In this document: positions 42,900 to 55,345 of the stretch, one piece after another
Numbering within the stretch: the first letter of the stretch is position 1
How the letters are laid out: every line of letters begins with the position of its first letter
NCBI GenBank assembly: GCA_037974335.1
Contig: CM075724.1
Coordinates: 71,790,850 to 71,854,849, forward strand
DNA length: 64,000 bases
Direction of reading: 5' to 3'
DNA from: Prionace glauca
Lineage: Eukaryota > Chordata > Chondrichthyes > Carcharhiniformes > Carcharhinidae
The notes under the pieces: model-generated
Told to the model about the DNA's origin: nothing
Databases searched by the model: none
What the model saw: only the letters and a program-made list of their open reading frames with translations
Made by a program: the position numbers and the translations under genes

Positions 42900-45800
42900 G
42901 TCCTCCAAACCTGCACTGGCCATGCTGCCCGACTGAACTAAATCCTCTCTCCTTCCAGGGACCATATCCCTTTATTTCCATGTATTTATGCAGCCACATT
43001 TTAAAACTCACTCTTATATCTGCTTCCAGTACCTCCCCTGCTGGCGAGTTCCAGGCACGTATCACCCCTTATGGGGAAAAAAAACTTGCGTCGTACCTCT
43101 CCTTTAAACCTTGCCCCTTTCCTATTAAACCTATACCACTTCCCCCCACCCCCACCCCCCCCCCCCCCCCCCCCCACCATCCACACTCCCACCACCAAGT
43201 AGTTGTGTCTTGCATCCTACGACAAACCTTCTGATTGTGCGCCTGTCCTTCATAATTTTGTTGATCTGTATCATGTCGTCCTTCAACCCCCGTCGTTCCA
43301 GTCCGCACAAACCAATCTTCTCCAACCTCTCCATATCAGGCAATATCCTGGCAATTTTTTTCTGTGCCCTCTCCAAAGCCTCCACATCCTTCTGATAGTG
43401 TGGCGATCAGAATTGAACACTATATACCAAGTGCAACCGAACTAAGGTTTTATAAAGCTACAATATAACTTGCCAATTCTTAAGCTCAATGCCCCGGTCG
43501 ATGGAAGCAAGCATGTTTGGATGGGGAGGAGTTTGTTAGGTGTGTTCAGGAAAGTTTCCTGACACAGTATATGTATAAGCCTACGAGGGGAGAGGATGTA
43601 CTTGTCCTGGTACTGGCGAATGAACCAGGGCATTTGATGGATCTTTCGGTAGGAGAGCATCTTGGAAATGGTGACCATAATTCTATCTCCTTCACAATTG
43701 CATTGGAACGAGATAGGATCAGGCAGGCTAGGAAGATGTTTGTCTGGGGTAAGGGGAGATACGAAGAAGTCAGGAAGTTACTTGGATAAATAAACTGGAA
43801 GGAGGCGTTCTTAGGGAAAAGTACCGAAGGAAGGTGGCAGATATTCAAGGAATGTATGTCTGGAGCTCTGAATGACAACGTTCCAATGAGACAAGGGGGT
43901 TTTGGTAGGTCGCGGGAACCGTGGTGCACGAAGGCTGTGTTGAACCTAGTCAGGAGGAAAAGGAAGGTGTATAAGAGGTTCAGGGAAGTAGGAGAGGTTA
44001 AAGATCTTGAGGAGTGTAAGGACTGTAAGAAGGAACTTAAAAGGGAAATTAGGAGAGCCAGAAGGGGTCATGAGAAGACCTTGGCGGGTAAGATTAAGGA
44101 GAATCCCAATGCCTTCTATAAATATGTGAAAGGTAAAAGGATAAGAAGAGAAGGGATAGGACCTATAAAATGTAAGGGGGGAAAGGTTTGTGTGGAACCA
44201 GAAGAAATGGCAGAGGTGCTTAACGAGTAATTCGCCTCAGTATTCACAGTGGAAGCTGATCCGGGAGATTTTGTTATGGATTTGCAGCAGATGGAAAAGA
44301 TTGAATACGTGAATATTAAGGAGGAGGATGTGTTGGAACTTTTGAATTCTATCAAGGTAGATAAGTCGCCTGGACCAGATGGGATGTACCCCAGGATACT
44401 GTGGGAGGCGAGGGAAGAGATTGCGGAGCCCCTGGCGATGATCTTTGCGTCGTCAATGGAGACGGGAGAGGTTCCGGAGGATTGGTGGATTGCTGATGTA
44501 GTTCCTATTTTCAAGAAAGGGAACAGAGATAGACCGGGAAATTACCGACCGGTGATTCTGACCTCAGTGGTTGGTAAGCTGATGGAGAGGCTTCTGAGGG
44601 ATAAGATTTACGAACATTTGGAGAGGTTGACATGATCAGGAATAGTCAGCATGGATTTGTCAAGGGCAGGTCGTGCCTTACAAGGCTAGTTGAGTTCTTC
44701 GATAATGTGACTGAACACATTGACGAAGGAAACGCCGTGGACGTAGTGTACATGGACTTTAGCAAGGCGTTTGATAAGGTCCCCCATGCAAGACTTCTTG
44801 AGAAGGTGAGAGGGCATGGGATCCAAGGGCCTTTGGCCTTGTGGATCCAGAACTGACTTGCCTGCAGAAGGCAGAGAGTGGTTGTGGATGCGGCTTTTTC
44901 TGAATGGAGGTCAGTCACCAGCGGAGTGTCTCAAGGATCTGTTCTGGGACCCTTGTTGTTTGTCATTTTCATAAATGACCTGGATGAGGAAGTGGAGGGA
45001 AGGGTAAGCAAGCTCACTGATGACACTAAGGTCGGTGGTGTTGTGGATGGTCTGGAAGGATGGCAAAAGTTGCAGCAGGACATAGATAGGATGCAGGGCT
45101 GGGCGGAAAAGTGGCAGATGGACTTCAACGCGGATAAATGCGTAGTCGTCCATTTTGGCAAAACCAACGGGATGAACGAGTACACTATCAAGGGCAGAAG
45201 TCTGAGTAGTGTTGAAGAGCAGAAGGATCTAGGAGTCCGGGTCCACAGGACTCTTAAATCGGCCTCGCAGGTGGAGGAGGTGGTCAAGAAGGCGTATGGT
45301 GTACTGGCCTTCATTAATCGAGGGATTGAGTTTAGGAGTCGGGAGGTAATGCTGCAACATTATAAGACCCTTGTCAGGCCTCATTTAGAGTATTGTGCGC
45401 AGTTCTGGTCGCCTCTCTATAGGAAAGATGTAGAAGTTATTGAGAGGGTACAGAGGAGATTTACAAGGATGTTGCCGGGACTGGGAGGCATGCCTTATGA
45501 AGTTAGGTTGAGGAAGCTGGGACTCTTTTCCCTGGAGAGACGAAGGTTGAGAGGCGACCTGATAGAAGTTTACAAAATGTTGAGAGGAATAGATAGGGTG
45601 GACTCTCAGAGGCTATTTCCCTGGGTTGAAATGGTTGCTACGAGAGGACACAGATTTAAGGTGCAGGGAGGGAAGTTCAGAAGTGATGTTAGGGGTAACT
45701 TTTTCACTCAGAGGGTGGTGAGTGAATGGAATCGGCTGCCGTCAGTGGTGGTGGAGGCGAACTCGCTGGGGTCTTTTAAAAGACTTCTGGATGAGTATAT

Positions 45801-45970
45801 GGGGTTTAATGAGATTGAGGGTTATAGATAGGTCTGTAGGTTGGTAGGTGTTGATGTGATCGGCGCAACTCGTGGGCCGAAGGGCCTGCTTGTGCTGTAG
45901 TGTTCTATGTTCTATGTCGGATGCCTTCTTGACTACCTTCTCCACCTGCGTTGGCAGTTTCAGTGACCAG
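42900..45970 (-). mobile_element. Older CR1, split by CR1-Y
   Basis: Minus-strand CR1 3' sequence runs 42900-43515 and its next part resumes at 45917-45970. The left part ends at ATGGAAGCAAGCATG and the right continues GATGCCTTCTTGACTACC, as expected for one uninterrupted element. A C-tract (43140-43175) has expanded within it. Confidence 0.7.
43516..45917 (+). mobile_element. CR1 subfamily Y, 5'-truncated, endonuclease end to tail
   Basis: Starts inside the endonuclease (LTQYMYKPTRGEDVLVLVL, GDHNSISF) and continues through the linker and RT to a TGTTCTATGTTCTATG tail. RT blocks include [49 protein letters not shown] and KLTDDTK, where the FADD Ala has become Thr. Breaks: a TAA after VLNE near 44228, a one-base loss near 44627, and a TGA replacing a Trp codon at 44855-44857. 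The last frame (44878-45831) is open to the end. Confidence 0.85.
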
Positions 45971-46425
45971 GAAATAAGACTCGGGAATTGAACCAATTCT
46001 TGAGGAATCACAGACAGGAATATGTATAGAAGTGCAATGTTGGGATAACAGTTTTTTTGCTGCTTCCTTGGTTTGTCTGATCTTGTATTCTGTATATCTA
46101 ATCTGTGTCGATTATCAATAGATAACCGTGCCGAAACGCTTCCCTGGAGAACTGAGACATCGCACTACCTGGTTCAGCATAATTGAACTTATTTTTATTT
46201 CAGTGCACAGAGAGTGAGCCTCCCCTAACCATGTTGACTGAAGGCAGTAATTACATAAATATTCCATTTACTGCTTCAAGCAAAACAACTTATTCTGGTG
46301 TTAAGACATCCACGCATCAGCTGCTACATGTTCTCGTTTCTAGGAAGTCATTGTTTCCTCTGTTTTTATCCAGAATTTGCTGGTCGAATAGCGATTTTGA
46401 TTAATGTCGTTTAATTCACTCCCAG

Positions 46426-46702
46426 TGCCTCCAGCACCTGTGACGATAACGTTCCTGTTCCCTCGATCCCTCGCACTGCTCTGGACAACAGCTTCTTTCT
46501 TCCCCAAACATTTTAACTTGGTACGAAAATGGCGCCGACATTAGAATTGGAATAAACCCTACAGAAAGACGGAACGAGGAGTGACTTCAGCAGATTTCCA
46601 GCTCCCTCAAGCCTGTAGATATCAGGTTGGTTTATACCTACCGTGTTTCTTATATTTCTCTCGTGACCCGAGCCAACCACAGTTGCACATTTCACGATCA
46701 GG
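46426..46702 (+). pseudogene. Unit B exon 3 relic: Ig C1-set domain
   Basis: The exon has an intact CTCCCAG acceptor and a GTAAGA donor. At 277 nt it is exactly 5 nt shorter than its unit A partner because of a deletion before the NLTWY-equivalent region, which shifts the frame. The first domain Cys is replaced by Trp (LLWTTAS instead of LLCKTAA). The 3' flank still aligns with that of unit A for about 200 bp. It shows what the ancestral donor of unit A looked like. Confidence 0.75.
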
Positions 46703-46949
46703 GTAAGATCCCAAAATTACTCACCTGAATTACACCTTGTCGGATTTAAAGACCCACTGGGGCTTTGATCGCTGTCCACATTCTTCCGCAGAACTTCATT
46801 AAGTGAATGAGATGAAGGACGTTAATGTGTTCATTGCTACACCAGAAAGAGGTTGCCGAGTGCAAATATGTAATGGACTCGTTTCGAGTGGTTGAAAATT
46901 CGAGGATAGAACATGTCTAAAGCAGATAAATGATTTTAATCTCGTAGTA

Positions 46950-47260
46950 AGTAGTCTCACAACACCAGGTTAAAGTCCGACAGGTTTATTTGGTAGCAGA
47001 CGCCACTCGCTTTCGGGGTTCTGCCCCTTTGTCAGGTACGTGGGGAATCCTGATCACAAACAGCGCATATAAAAGCTCTCAGTTTTCAAATTGATGATTA
47101 GAATGCGAGTCTTTACAGCTCAGCAAGTCTTAAAGGCGCCGACACTGTGCGTGGAGATAGCATGAAGCACAGGTTAAAGCGATGTGTATTGTCTCCAGAC
47201 AGGACGGTAAGCGAGATGTTGCAAGCCCAGCCAAGTCATGGGGGTTACAAATAGTGTGGC
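46950..47260. repeat. Unclassified dispersed repeat, uninterrupted copy
   Basis: The inverse of the repeat at 34980-36306: CACAACACCAGGTTAAAGTC, CAGGTTTATTTGGTAGCAGA, TGCCCCTTTGTCAGG, AAGCACAGGTTAAAGCGATG. It shows the sequence that spans the CR1-Y insertion point in the other copy. Confidence 0.6.
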
Positions 47261-47780
47261 ATGAAATTAAGATCCCCGTTGAAGCCGTCTTCCGTTGCGG
47301 AACTTGGCTACCGGTTTCTGCTCAGCAACTCTGCGCTATTGTCTGTCGTGAAGGCCGCCTTGGAGAACATTTACCCGAAGATCAAAGACCGAATGCCCGT
47401 GACCGCTGGAAGTGTTCGCCAAAAGGAACAGTCTTAATCTCGTACACAGAGAATGTTTGCTGATTTTGTAGAAACAATCAACCGCGAAACGGAGTGTCCA
47501 TAATTGCCTTTTCCTTCCTCTTGAACCATGACCACACCCGCCGAAAATCACTCTCCTCCGCCTGAATGACTTGCATTGTCAGTTAACAAGTTTTCCTTTC
47601 GTTGGTCTCATTTGTTGAAAAGAAAAAAAGTGTGGTGACAGGTACACGAATGGGACCCAGGTATGCGCGTCTTTTTGTGGGTCATATAGAACATTTCTTA
47701 ATCTACTCAGTCCGCACTATTTTGTTTTGCTATATATATGATGCACATGTACCGGTGCCGCTTTACATGCTCATCTTCTC
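47261..47780. other. Unassigned spacer
   Basis: No gene or clear repeat recognised; the 93-codon plus-strand frame at 47182-47463 overlaps the dispersed repeat and is not supported as coding. Confidence 0.35.
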
Positions 47781-47897
47781 CTGTGTGTGTGTGTGTGTGT
47801 GTATGTGTGCGCGCGTGTGCGGCGGGGGCGGGGGGGGGGGGGGGGGGGGGAGGGGGGGTGGGAGGGGAGAGGGGGGGGAGGGTGTTTGGTGGGGGGA
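47781..47897. repeat. TG microsatellite followed by a G-rich tract
   Basis: Roughly ten TG units with an interruption (47781-47820) run into a G-dominated stretch with long G runs (47821-47897). The glycine- and valine-rich frames across it are artefacts of base composition. Confidence 0.9.
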
Positions 47898-48002
47898 CAC
47901 TTTGCTTCCCGTTGCTATCCCTCCCTCACCTTCAGATGGTTCACTACCGACACATTCCTCCTTTCCTCCAATTCTCTGTCTCTATTTCCCGTGATGAACA
48001 GA

Positions 48003-50955
48003 ATAGAACATAGAACATAGAACATTACAGCGCAGAACAGGCCCTTCGGCCCACGATGTTGCGCCGACCAGTTACAAAACAATGACCCACTAGCCTAAAC
48101 CAATCCCTTTTCATCCATAAACCTATCCACAGATCTCTTAAACGCCCCCAAACTAGGTGCATTTACAACTGCAGCTGGCAGGGCATTCCAGTCCCTCACC
48201 ACCCTCTGGGTAAAGAACCTACCCCTGACATCTGTCCTATAACTAACCCCCCTTAATTTAAAATCGTGCCCCCTCGTGCTAGCTTTCTCCATCCTAGGAA
48301 AAGGGCTATCACTATCTACCCTGTCTAAACCTCTAATCATCTTATATGTTTCAATGAGATCCCCTCTTAGCCGCCTTCTTTCCAGCGAAAACAACCCCAA
48401 ATCTCTCAATCTCTCCTCATAGGATCTCCCCTCCATACCAGGCAACATCCTGGTAAACCTCCTCTGCACCCTCTCCAAAGCCTTTACATCCTTCCTGTAA
48501 TGTGGGGACCAGAACTGCACACAAAACTCCAAGTGTGGCCGCACCAGAGATGTGTACAGTTGCATCATGACGCTGCGACTCCTAAATTCAATCCCCCTAC
48601 CAATAAACGCCAAGACTCCGTATGCCTTCTTAACAACCTTATCTACTTGATTCCCAACTTTCAGGGATCTATGTACACATATACCTAGATCCCCCTGCTC
48701 CTCCACACTATTCAAAGTCCTCCCGTTAGCCCTATACTCAACACATATGTTATTCCTACCGAAATGAATTACCTCACACTTCTCCACATTAAACTCCATC
48801 CGCCACCTCTCAGCCCAGCTCTGCAACCTTTCTAAGTCATCCTGCAAACTATGACACCATTCCTCACAATCTACCACACCTCCGACTTTGGTGTCATCAG
48901 CAAACTTACTAATCCACCCAACTATACCCTCATCCAGATCATTAATAAAAATTACAAACAGCAGTGGCCCCAAAACAGATGCCTGAGGCACACCACTTGT
49001 AACCGAACTCCATGACGAATATTTCCCATCAACCACCACTCTCTGTCTCCTATCTGCTAGCCAATTCCTGATCCAATTACCTAGATCACCCCCAATCCCA
49101 TACATCTGCATTTTCTGCAGAAGCCTACCATGGTGAACCTTATCAAATGCTTGCTAAAATCCATATACACCACATCAACTGCCTTACCCCTATCCACCTC
49201 TTGGTCACTTTCTCAAAGAACTCGATAAGGTTAGTAAGGCATTACCTACCCACTACAAAACCATGCTGACTGTCTGTAATCAACTCATTACTTTCCAAAT
49301 AACTATAAATCCTGTCTCTAATAATCCTTTCCAAAACCTTACCCACCACAGAAGTAAGACTCACGGTCTATAATTCCCAGGGAAGTCCCTTCTCCCCTTC
49401 TTAAACAATGGGACAACATTTGCTGTCCTCCAATCTTCTGGTACTATACCAGAGACTAACGACGACCTGAAGATCAGAGCCAGAGGCTCCGCAATCACCC
49501 CTCTTGCCTCCCAAAGAATCCTAGGGTAATTCCCATCTGGACCAGGGGACTTATCTATTTTCAATCCTCTAAAATATCCAGCACATCCCCCGTATCAACT
49601 GCAATACTATCTATTTCACACCCCTGCACCCCAGTGTCTTCCTCAGCTACCTTCCTGTCCCCTTGCGTGAACACCGAAGAGAAATATTGGTTCAACGCCT
49701 CTCCAATCTCCTCCGGTTCCACACACAACTTCCCTCTACTGTCCGTAACTGGCCCTAATCTTGTCCTAACCAACCTTCTGTTCTTGACATACCTGTAAAA
49801 CGCCTTAGGGTTCTCCTTAATCCTATCAGCCAAAATCATCTCATGTCCTCTTTTAGCCCTTCTTAACTCCCTCTTCAACTCCCTCCTAGCCAATCTAAAA
49901 CTTTCTATTGCACTACCTGAGCCCTCAAGCCTCATCCGAACATAAGCCTCCTTTTTCTTCCTAACCAACGAATCAACTTTTTTGGTGCACCACGGTTCCC
50001 TGGGCCTACCAAATCCTTCTTGCCTGACAGGGATATACTTATCACAGACCTGCAATAGCTGCTCCTTGAAAATCTCCACATCTCGGATGTTCCCAGTCCC
50101 TGTAATCTCCCATTCCAACCAATGCTTCCTAATTCTCTCCTAATAGCCTCATAATTACCCTTCCCCCAGCTGAAACTACTGACCCGAGGTTCATGCTTAT
50201 CCCTTTCCATCACTAAGGTGAACGTAATCGAATTGTGGTCACTATCCCCAAACTGTACACCAACTTCCAAGTCTAGCACCTGGTCTGGCTCATTACCGAG
50301 CACCAAATCCAATATAGCCTCACCTCTCGTCGGCCTATCTACATACTGAGTCAAAAACCTTCTTGCACACTTTGAACAAAAAACTGACACCTCTAACGAG
50401 CCAGAGCTGTAGCAATTCCAATCAACAAGAGTAAAGTTAAAGTCCCCATAACAATTACCCGATTACTTTCACTCCTAACAAGGATCGTCTCCGCAATCCT
50501 TTCCTCAACCTCTCTAGAACTTTTTGGAGGTCTATAAAAGACTCCCAACAGGGTGACCTCTCCTCTCCTATTTCTAATCTCCCGCCATACTACCTCAACA
50601 AACAAGTCCTCATCAAAGTTCCTCTCTGACACTGAGATACAGTCCTTGACCAATAATGCTACCCCCACCCCCCCCCCCCCCTTCTACCTCCTTGTCTACT
50701 CCGATTAAAGCATTTGTACCCCGGGACCTGCAACATCCATTCCTGACCCTGCTCTATCCAAGTCTCTGAAATGGCCACAACATCGAAGTCCCAGGTACTG
50801 GTCCACGCTGCAAGTTCATCCTCCTTATTGCGAATACTCCTCGCATTAAAGTATACACATTTCAAACCACATTCCAAACCCTGTTCCGCCCCTCCCCCGC
50901 AATGCCGTGCATTGCAGTCCCCATCTATGCCCCCCTCACTTTCACAAATATTCAC
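48003..50955 (-). mobile_element. CR1 subfamily X, ORF2-length copy
   Basis: The tail is at left (AGAACATAGAACATAGAACA). Endonuclease (YFNARSIRNK, ISETWIEQG, GVFYRPP, GDSDHNSI) and RT (KSPGPDGNYPRIL, RPVSL..., [20 protein letters not shown]) are read from right to left on the minus strand. The frame is broken in at least five places. ORF1 is missing, so the copy is truncated near the start of ORF2. Confidence 0.9.
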
Positions 50956-51149
50956 TGAAACCCACCGACTCCCACAGATTCCTTGACTGCGGGTTATCAT
51001 CTCTTGATTCTTGTAAGGTCTCTGTCATTCTCCTCATTTCTCTCCATCTATCACATCTGTTCCGATTGCGCCAAATGTTCAAAAATGACGATGCTCTGGT
51101 GTCTGCATTTTTCATTAACCGAGGTTCACCCATGCACATCACACCCCTC

Positions 51150-52500
51150 ATTGTTGACAGAACAAAGAACAGTAAACATAAAAACAAACCTTCGACCCAC
51201 CAAATCTGTGCCGACACAGTTTCCTCCCTAATCTCATGTTATCTTTCCTCTACACGGTCCATATCCCTTTACACCTGCCTATTCATGTATCTATCCAGAT
51301 CCCTCTTGAACGTTGTATAGAATCTACTTCCTACAACTCCTCTGGCAGCATGTTCCAGGCATTCGTCACCCGCTTAGTGAAAAACTCATCCCTTGCATCG
51401 TTTTTAAACGATCTCCCTCTCACAGTCAACCTATGCCCCCGGGTAATTGACACTCCTGTCCTCGGAAGAAAACTTTGATGATCCATTCTATCCATGCCTG
51501 TCACAGTCTGAAAACCTCTATCACTCCCCACTCCTTTTCATCCTCCGATCCTCCAATGAAAACAATCATACGCCGATTTAAGTACCTTGTCCACTTTAGT
51601 TGCCACCTTCGAGGAACTGTGGACCCGCACGGAATCACATCAAATACGATTTGTCTGGGTTCTATTCCATCTGCCATATTTGGCCCAGTTCTTCAGGTGA
51701 TTTATACCCTGTTATATACTCTGACAATCTCCAACCTATTGGCAACTCCATTTTTGTATCATCCGCGAATTTACTGAACAGACCGACATTTACCTCCACA
51801 TCATTTATGTGTATTACGTCAAAAGAGGCCTCAACACTGATCCTTGTGGAACACAGCTTGTCACAGACTTCCAGTAAGAAAAAAAAAATACCCTTCTACT
51901 ATTACTCTTTGCTTTCTATGCCCAAGCCAATTTTGTGTCGATCTTAGCAACTCACGTCGAATCTCATTAGATTTCATCTTCTGTATTAGCCTGCCATGAG
52001 GAACCTTTTCGAAGGCTTGACTGAAATCCATGGATGCAACATCAACTGCCCTAACCTGTCATTCTTTGTCAATTCGTCAAATAACTCAATCAAGTTTGTG
52101 CGACGTGACCTCCCCTTCACAAAACCTATCTCTAATGAGCCCATTCCATTCCAGACATGAGGACATCCTGTCCCGTAGAGCCTTCTCAAATAATTTCCTC
52201 ACGACTGACATAAGGCTCACAGGCCTGTAAATTCTGTAACTGTCTCATGTGTAATTTCTAAACAGAGGAACATCGTTAGCTACACTCAAATCCTCTGGTA
52301 TCTCGCCCGTGGCTAAAGAATGTATAAAAATTTTGAACCAAGCCCTCAGTGATTTTCCCTCTGCCTCCCTCAGTATTCTGGGATAGCCACCAAATGGCCC
52401 TAAGATCTTGTCCACCTTAATGTTTTTCAAAACCCTCAACACCCCTTTCTTTAGTATTTCTATTGATAAGGAATTCAACCATGTTCGATCCTTTGCCCCA
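51150..52500 (-). mobile_element. Old CR1 copy, RT to 3' end
   Basis: The tail side at left (ACAAAGAACAGTAAACATAA), a 3' block (RGHRLTVRGRSFKNDARDEF), and RT landmarks such as GFVKGRSRRTNLIE near 52110 and DKILGPFGGYPRILREAEG near 52400 show a heavily broken minus-strand CR1. Confidence 0.75.
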
Positions 52501-52607
52501 CGTTTGCCCTCACCTTTCCCCTTCCTTGCCTCCGAGAGCCCTGAGAGGATCCCCTTGCCCTCACCGTATCAACCCAGCAGAATTTAATCTTTTAATGAGT
52601 CATGTTA

Positions 52608-53745
52608 CATAGAACATAGAACATTACAGCGCAGAACAGGCCCTTCGGCCCACGATGTTGCGCCGACCAGTTACAAAAACAATGACCCACTAGCCTATAC
52701 CAATCCCTTTTCGTCCATAAACCTACCTACAGATCTCTTAAACGCCCCCAAACTAGGCGCATTTACATCTGCAGCAGGCAGGGCATTCCAATCCCTCACC
52801 ACCCGCTGGGTAAAGAACCTACACTGACATCCGTCCTGACCCCCCCCCCCCCTTAATTTAAAGCCATGCCCCCTCGTGCTAGCTTTCTCCTTCGAGGAAA
52901 AAGGCTATCACTGTCCAACCTATCTAAACCTCTAATCATCTTATATGTTTCAATAAGATCCCCTCCTAGCCGCCTTCTTTTCAACGAAAACAACCCAAAT
53001 CCCTCAGTCTCTCCTCATAGGACCTCCCCACCATACCAGGCAACATCCTAGTAAACCTCCTCTGCACCCTCTCCAAAGCCTCCACATCCTTCCTGTAATG
53101 TGGGGACCAGAACTGCACACAGTACTCCAAGTGCGGCCGTACCAGAGTAGTGTACAGTTGCAACATGACGCTGCGACTCTTAAATTCAATCCCCCTACCA
53201 ATAAACGCCAAGACACCGTACGCCTTCTTAACAACCTTATCTACTTGATTCCAACTTTCAGGATCTATGTACACTTATACCTAGATCCCTCTGTTCATCC
53301 ACACTATTCAAAGTCCTCCCGTTAGCCCTATACTCGACATATCTGTTGCTCCTACCGAAGTGAATTACCTCACACTTCTCCGCATTAAATTCCATCCGCC
53401 ACTTCTCGGCCCAGCTCTGCAATCTATCTAAGTCTCCCTGCAGACTATGACATCCTTCCTCACAATCTACCACACCTCCTACTTTGGTGTCATCAGCAAT
53501 TTACTAATCCACCCAACTATACCCTCATCCAGATCATTAATAACGATTACAAACAGCAGTGGCCCCAAAACAGATCCCTGAGGCACACCACTCGTAACCG
53601 AACTCCATGATGAATATTTACCATCAACCACCACCCTCTGTCTCCTATCTGATAGCCAATTTCTGATCCAATTTCCTAGATTACCCACAATCCCATACAT
53701 CTGCATTTTCTGCAGAAACCTATCATGGTGAACCTTATCCATGTT
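52608..53745 (-). mobile_element. CR1 subfamily X, 5'-truncated copy
   Basis: The tail at left, 3' region with a C run (52842-52852), and RT from the [10 protein letters not shown] block with [13 protein letters not shown] to the C-terminus. Several small indels break the frame. It ends at 53742 just after the KAFDKVHH-equivalent block. Confidence 0.85.
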
Positions 53746-53891
53746 ACAGACCTCAACGTTAATTTAGGGAACATCAGATTATGATTTTTCTCCTCTATCG
53801 TGAATCCACTTTTATATCCCTGTAATGTTTTGCCTCAATGCAAATGCTCCCTTCCACTCCCGCACCCACTCTTCAACACTGAGCACATTTA

Positions 53892-55345
53892 ACATAAGAA
53901 CATAAGACATGGGAGCAGGAGTAGGCCATCTGGCCCTTCGAGCCTGCCCCGCCATTCAATAAGATCATGGCTGATCTGCCGTGGCTCAGTTCCACATTCC
54001 AGCCCTCTCCCCATAACCCTTAATCTCCTCTCTTATCAAAAACACATCAACCCGCTTCTTGAAAATATTTAGCAAGGCAGCCTCCACCACTTCAACGGGT
54101 AGAGAATTCCAGAGATTCAACACCCTTTGAGTGAAGAAGTTCCTCCTCAACTCCGTTCTAAAACGCCCCCCCCCCCTTTATCTTGAGGCTGTGCCCCCTA
54201 GTCCTACTGTCTTTTTTGAGCGGGAAGAGTCTCTCCACCTCTATCCTATCCATCCCATTCATCATCTTATGCGTCTCAATGAGATCTCCCCTCATTCTTC
54301 TAAACTCCAACGAGTACTAGCCTCGTTCATTCAGCCTCTCCTCATAGCTCAACCCCCTGAACTCCGGTATCAGCCTAGTAAACCTCCTCTGCACTCCCTC
54401 CAAGGCCAAAATATCTTTGCGCAGGTGCGGCGCCCAAAACTGCACACAGTACTCCAGCTGCGGCCTCACCAATGCCCTATACAGCTGCAGCAAGACCTCC
54501 CTACTTTTATATTCAATCCCCTTCGCTATGAAGGCCAGCAACCCATTCGCCTTCCTGACCACCTGCTGCACCTGCAAGCTGGGTTTTTGCGACTCATGCA
54601 CAAGGACCCCGAGGTCCCTCTGCACCGTCGCCTGCTGCAGTTTTTTCGTCACGTAAGTAATAGTCCTTCCTACTATTCTTTCTTCCAAAGTGGACCACCT
54701 GACACTTGCCAACATTAAATTCCATTTGCCATTTCCTGGCCCATTCGCCCAGCCTATCTAGATCCTTCTGCAGACACTCCACACCCTCCGCACAATTTGC
54801 CGTTCCCCCAATCTTGGTGTCATCCGCAAATTTCGACACCCTACAATCGGTTCCCTCCTCCAGATCATCTATATAAATGGTAAAAAGCTGAGGCCCCAGC
54901 ACCGACCCCTGGGGCACTCCACTAGTCACCATCCGCCAATCCGAATAGCACCCGTTGACCCCCACTCTCTGCCTCCTATTTGACAACCAATCCTCTATCC
55001 ACGCTAACACCCTACCCCCAGCTCTATGTCCCCTGACCTTCTGCAATAACCTCTTATGAGGTACTTTGTCATACGTCTTCTGAAAATCCAGAAAGACCAC
55101 ATCCACCGGCTCTCCTCTATCCACCGCCCTAGACATCTCCTCATAGAACTCCAATAAATTTGACAGACACGACTTCCCTTTAATGAAACCGTGCTGCGTC
55201 TGCTCTATCCGGCAATTCCCTTCAAGATCCCTCGCAATTTCCTCTTTAATGACGGATTCTATCATTTTACCTACCACAGACGTTAAACTAATCGACCTAT
55301 AATTCCCTGCCTTTTGCCTGGCACCCTTCTTAAACAACCCTTCTT
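53892..55345 (-). mobile_element. CR1 subfamily Z, 5'-truncated copy
   Basis: The tail at left (AACATAAGAACATAAGACAT), an expanded C run (54167-54176), and RT blocks [54 protein letters not shown] and KFADDTK. A 247-codon frame (55337-54594) is intact. It is the unbroken reference for the split Z copy at 10522-16525. Confidence 0.85.

Larger units (their letters stand above)
38780..46935 (+). pseudogene. Unit B: inverted, decayed paralogue of the SIRP-like gene
   Basis: This plus-strand block follows the minus-strand order of unit A: 5' flank, signal exon (39207), intron 1 (shared from 39590), V exon (39733-40040), V-C1 intron segments (40080-40640, 40720-41550, 41930-42550) and C1 exon (46426-46702) with its 3' flank to about 46935. 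It lies head to head with A, the two starts about 11.4 kb apart. It is broken by a deletion in the signal exon, a stop and lost donor in V, and a frameshift and lost Cys in C1. A CR1 3' fragment sits in intron 1 and two nested CR1s lie before C1. Its intron has one copy of the segment that forms a palindrome in A. Confidence 0.75.

Noticed and set aside
43001-43385. Glycine-rich minus-strand frames
   Set aside because: Homopolymer artefact in an old CR1 copy; only the RT-derived part (ALERAQKKIARIL) is meaningful.
47602-48020. Three overlapping frames with Val/Cys and Gly repeats
   Set aside because: They translate a TG microsatellite and G-rich tract in different frames.
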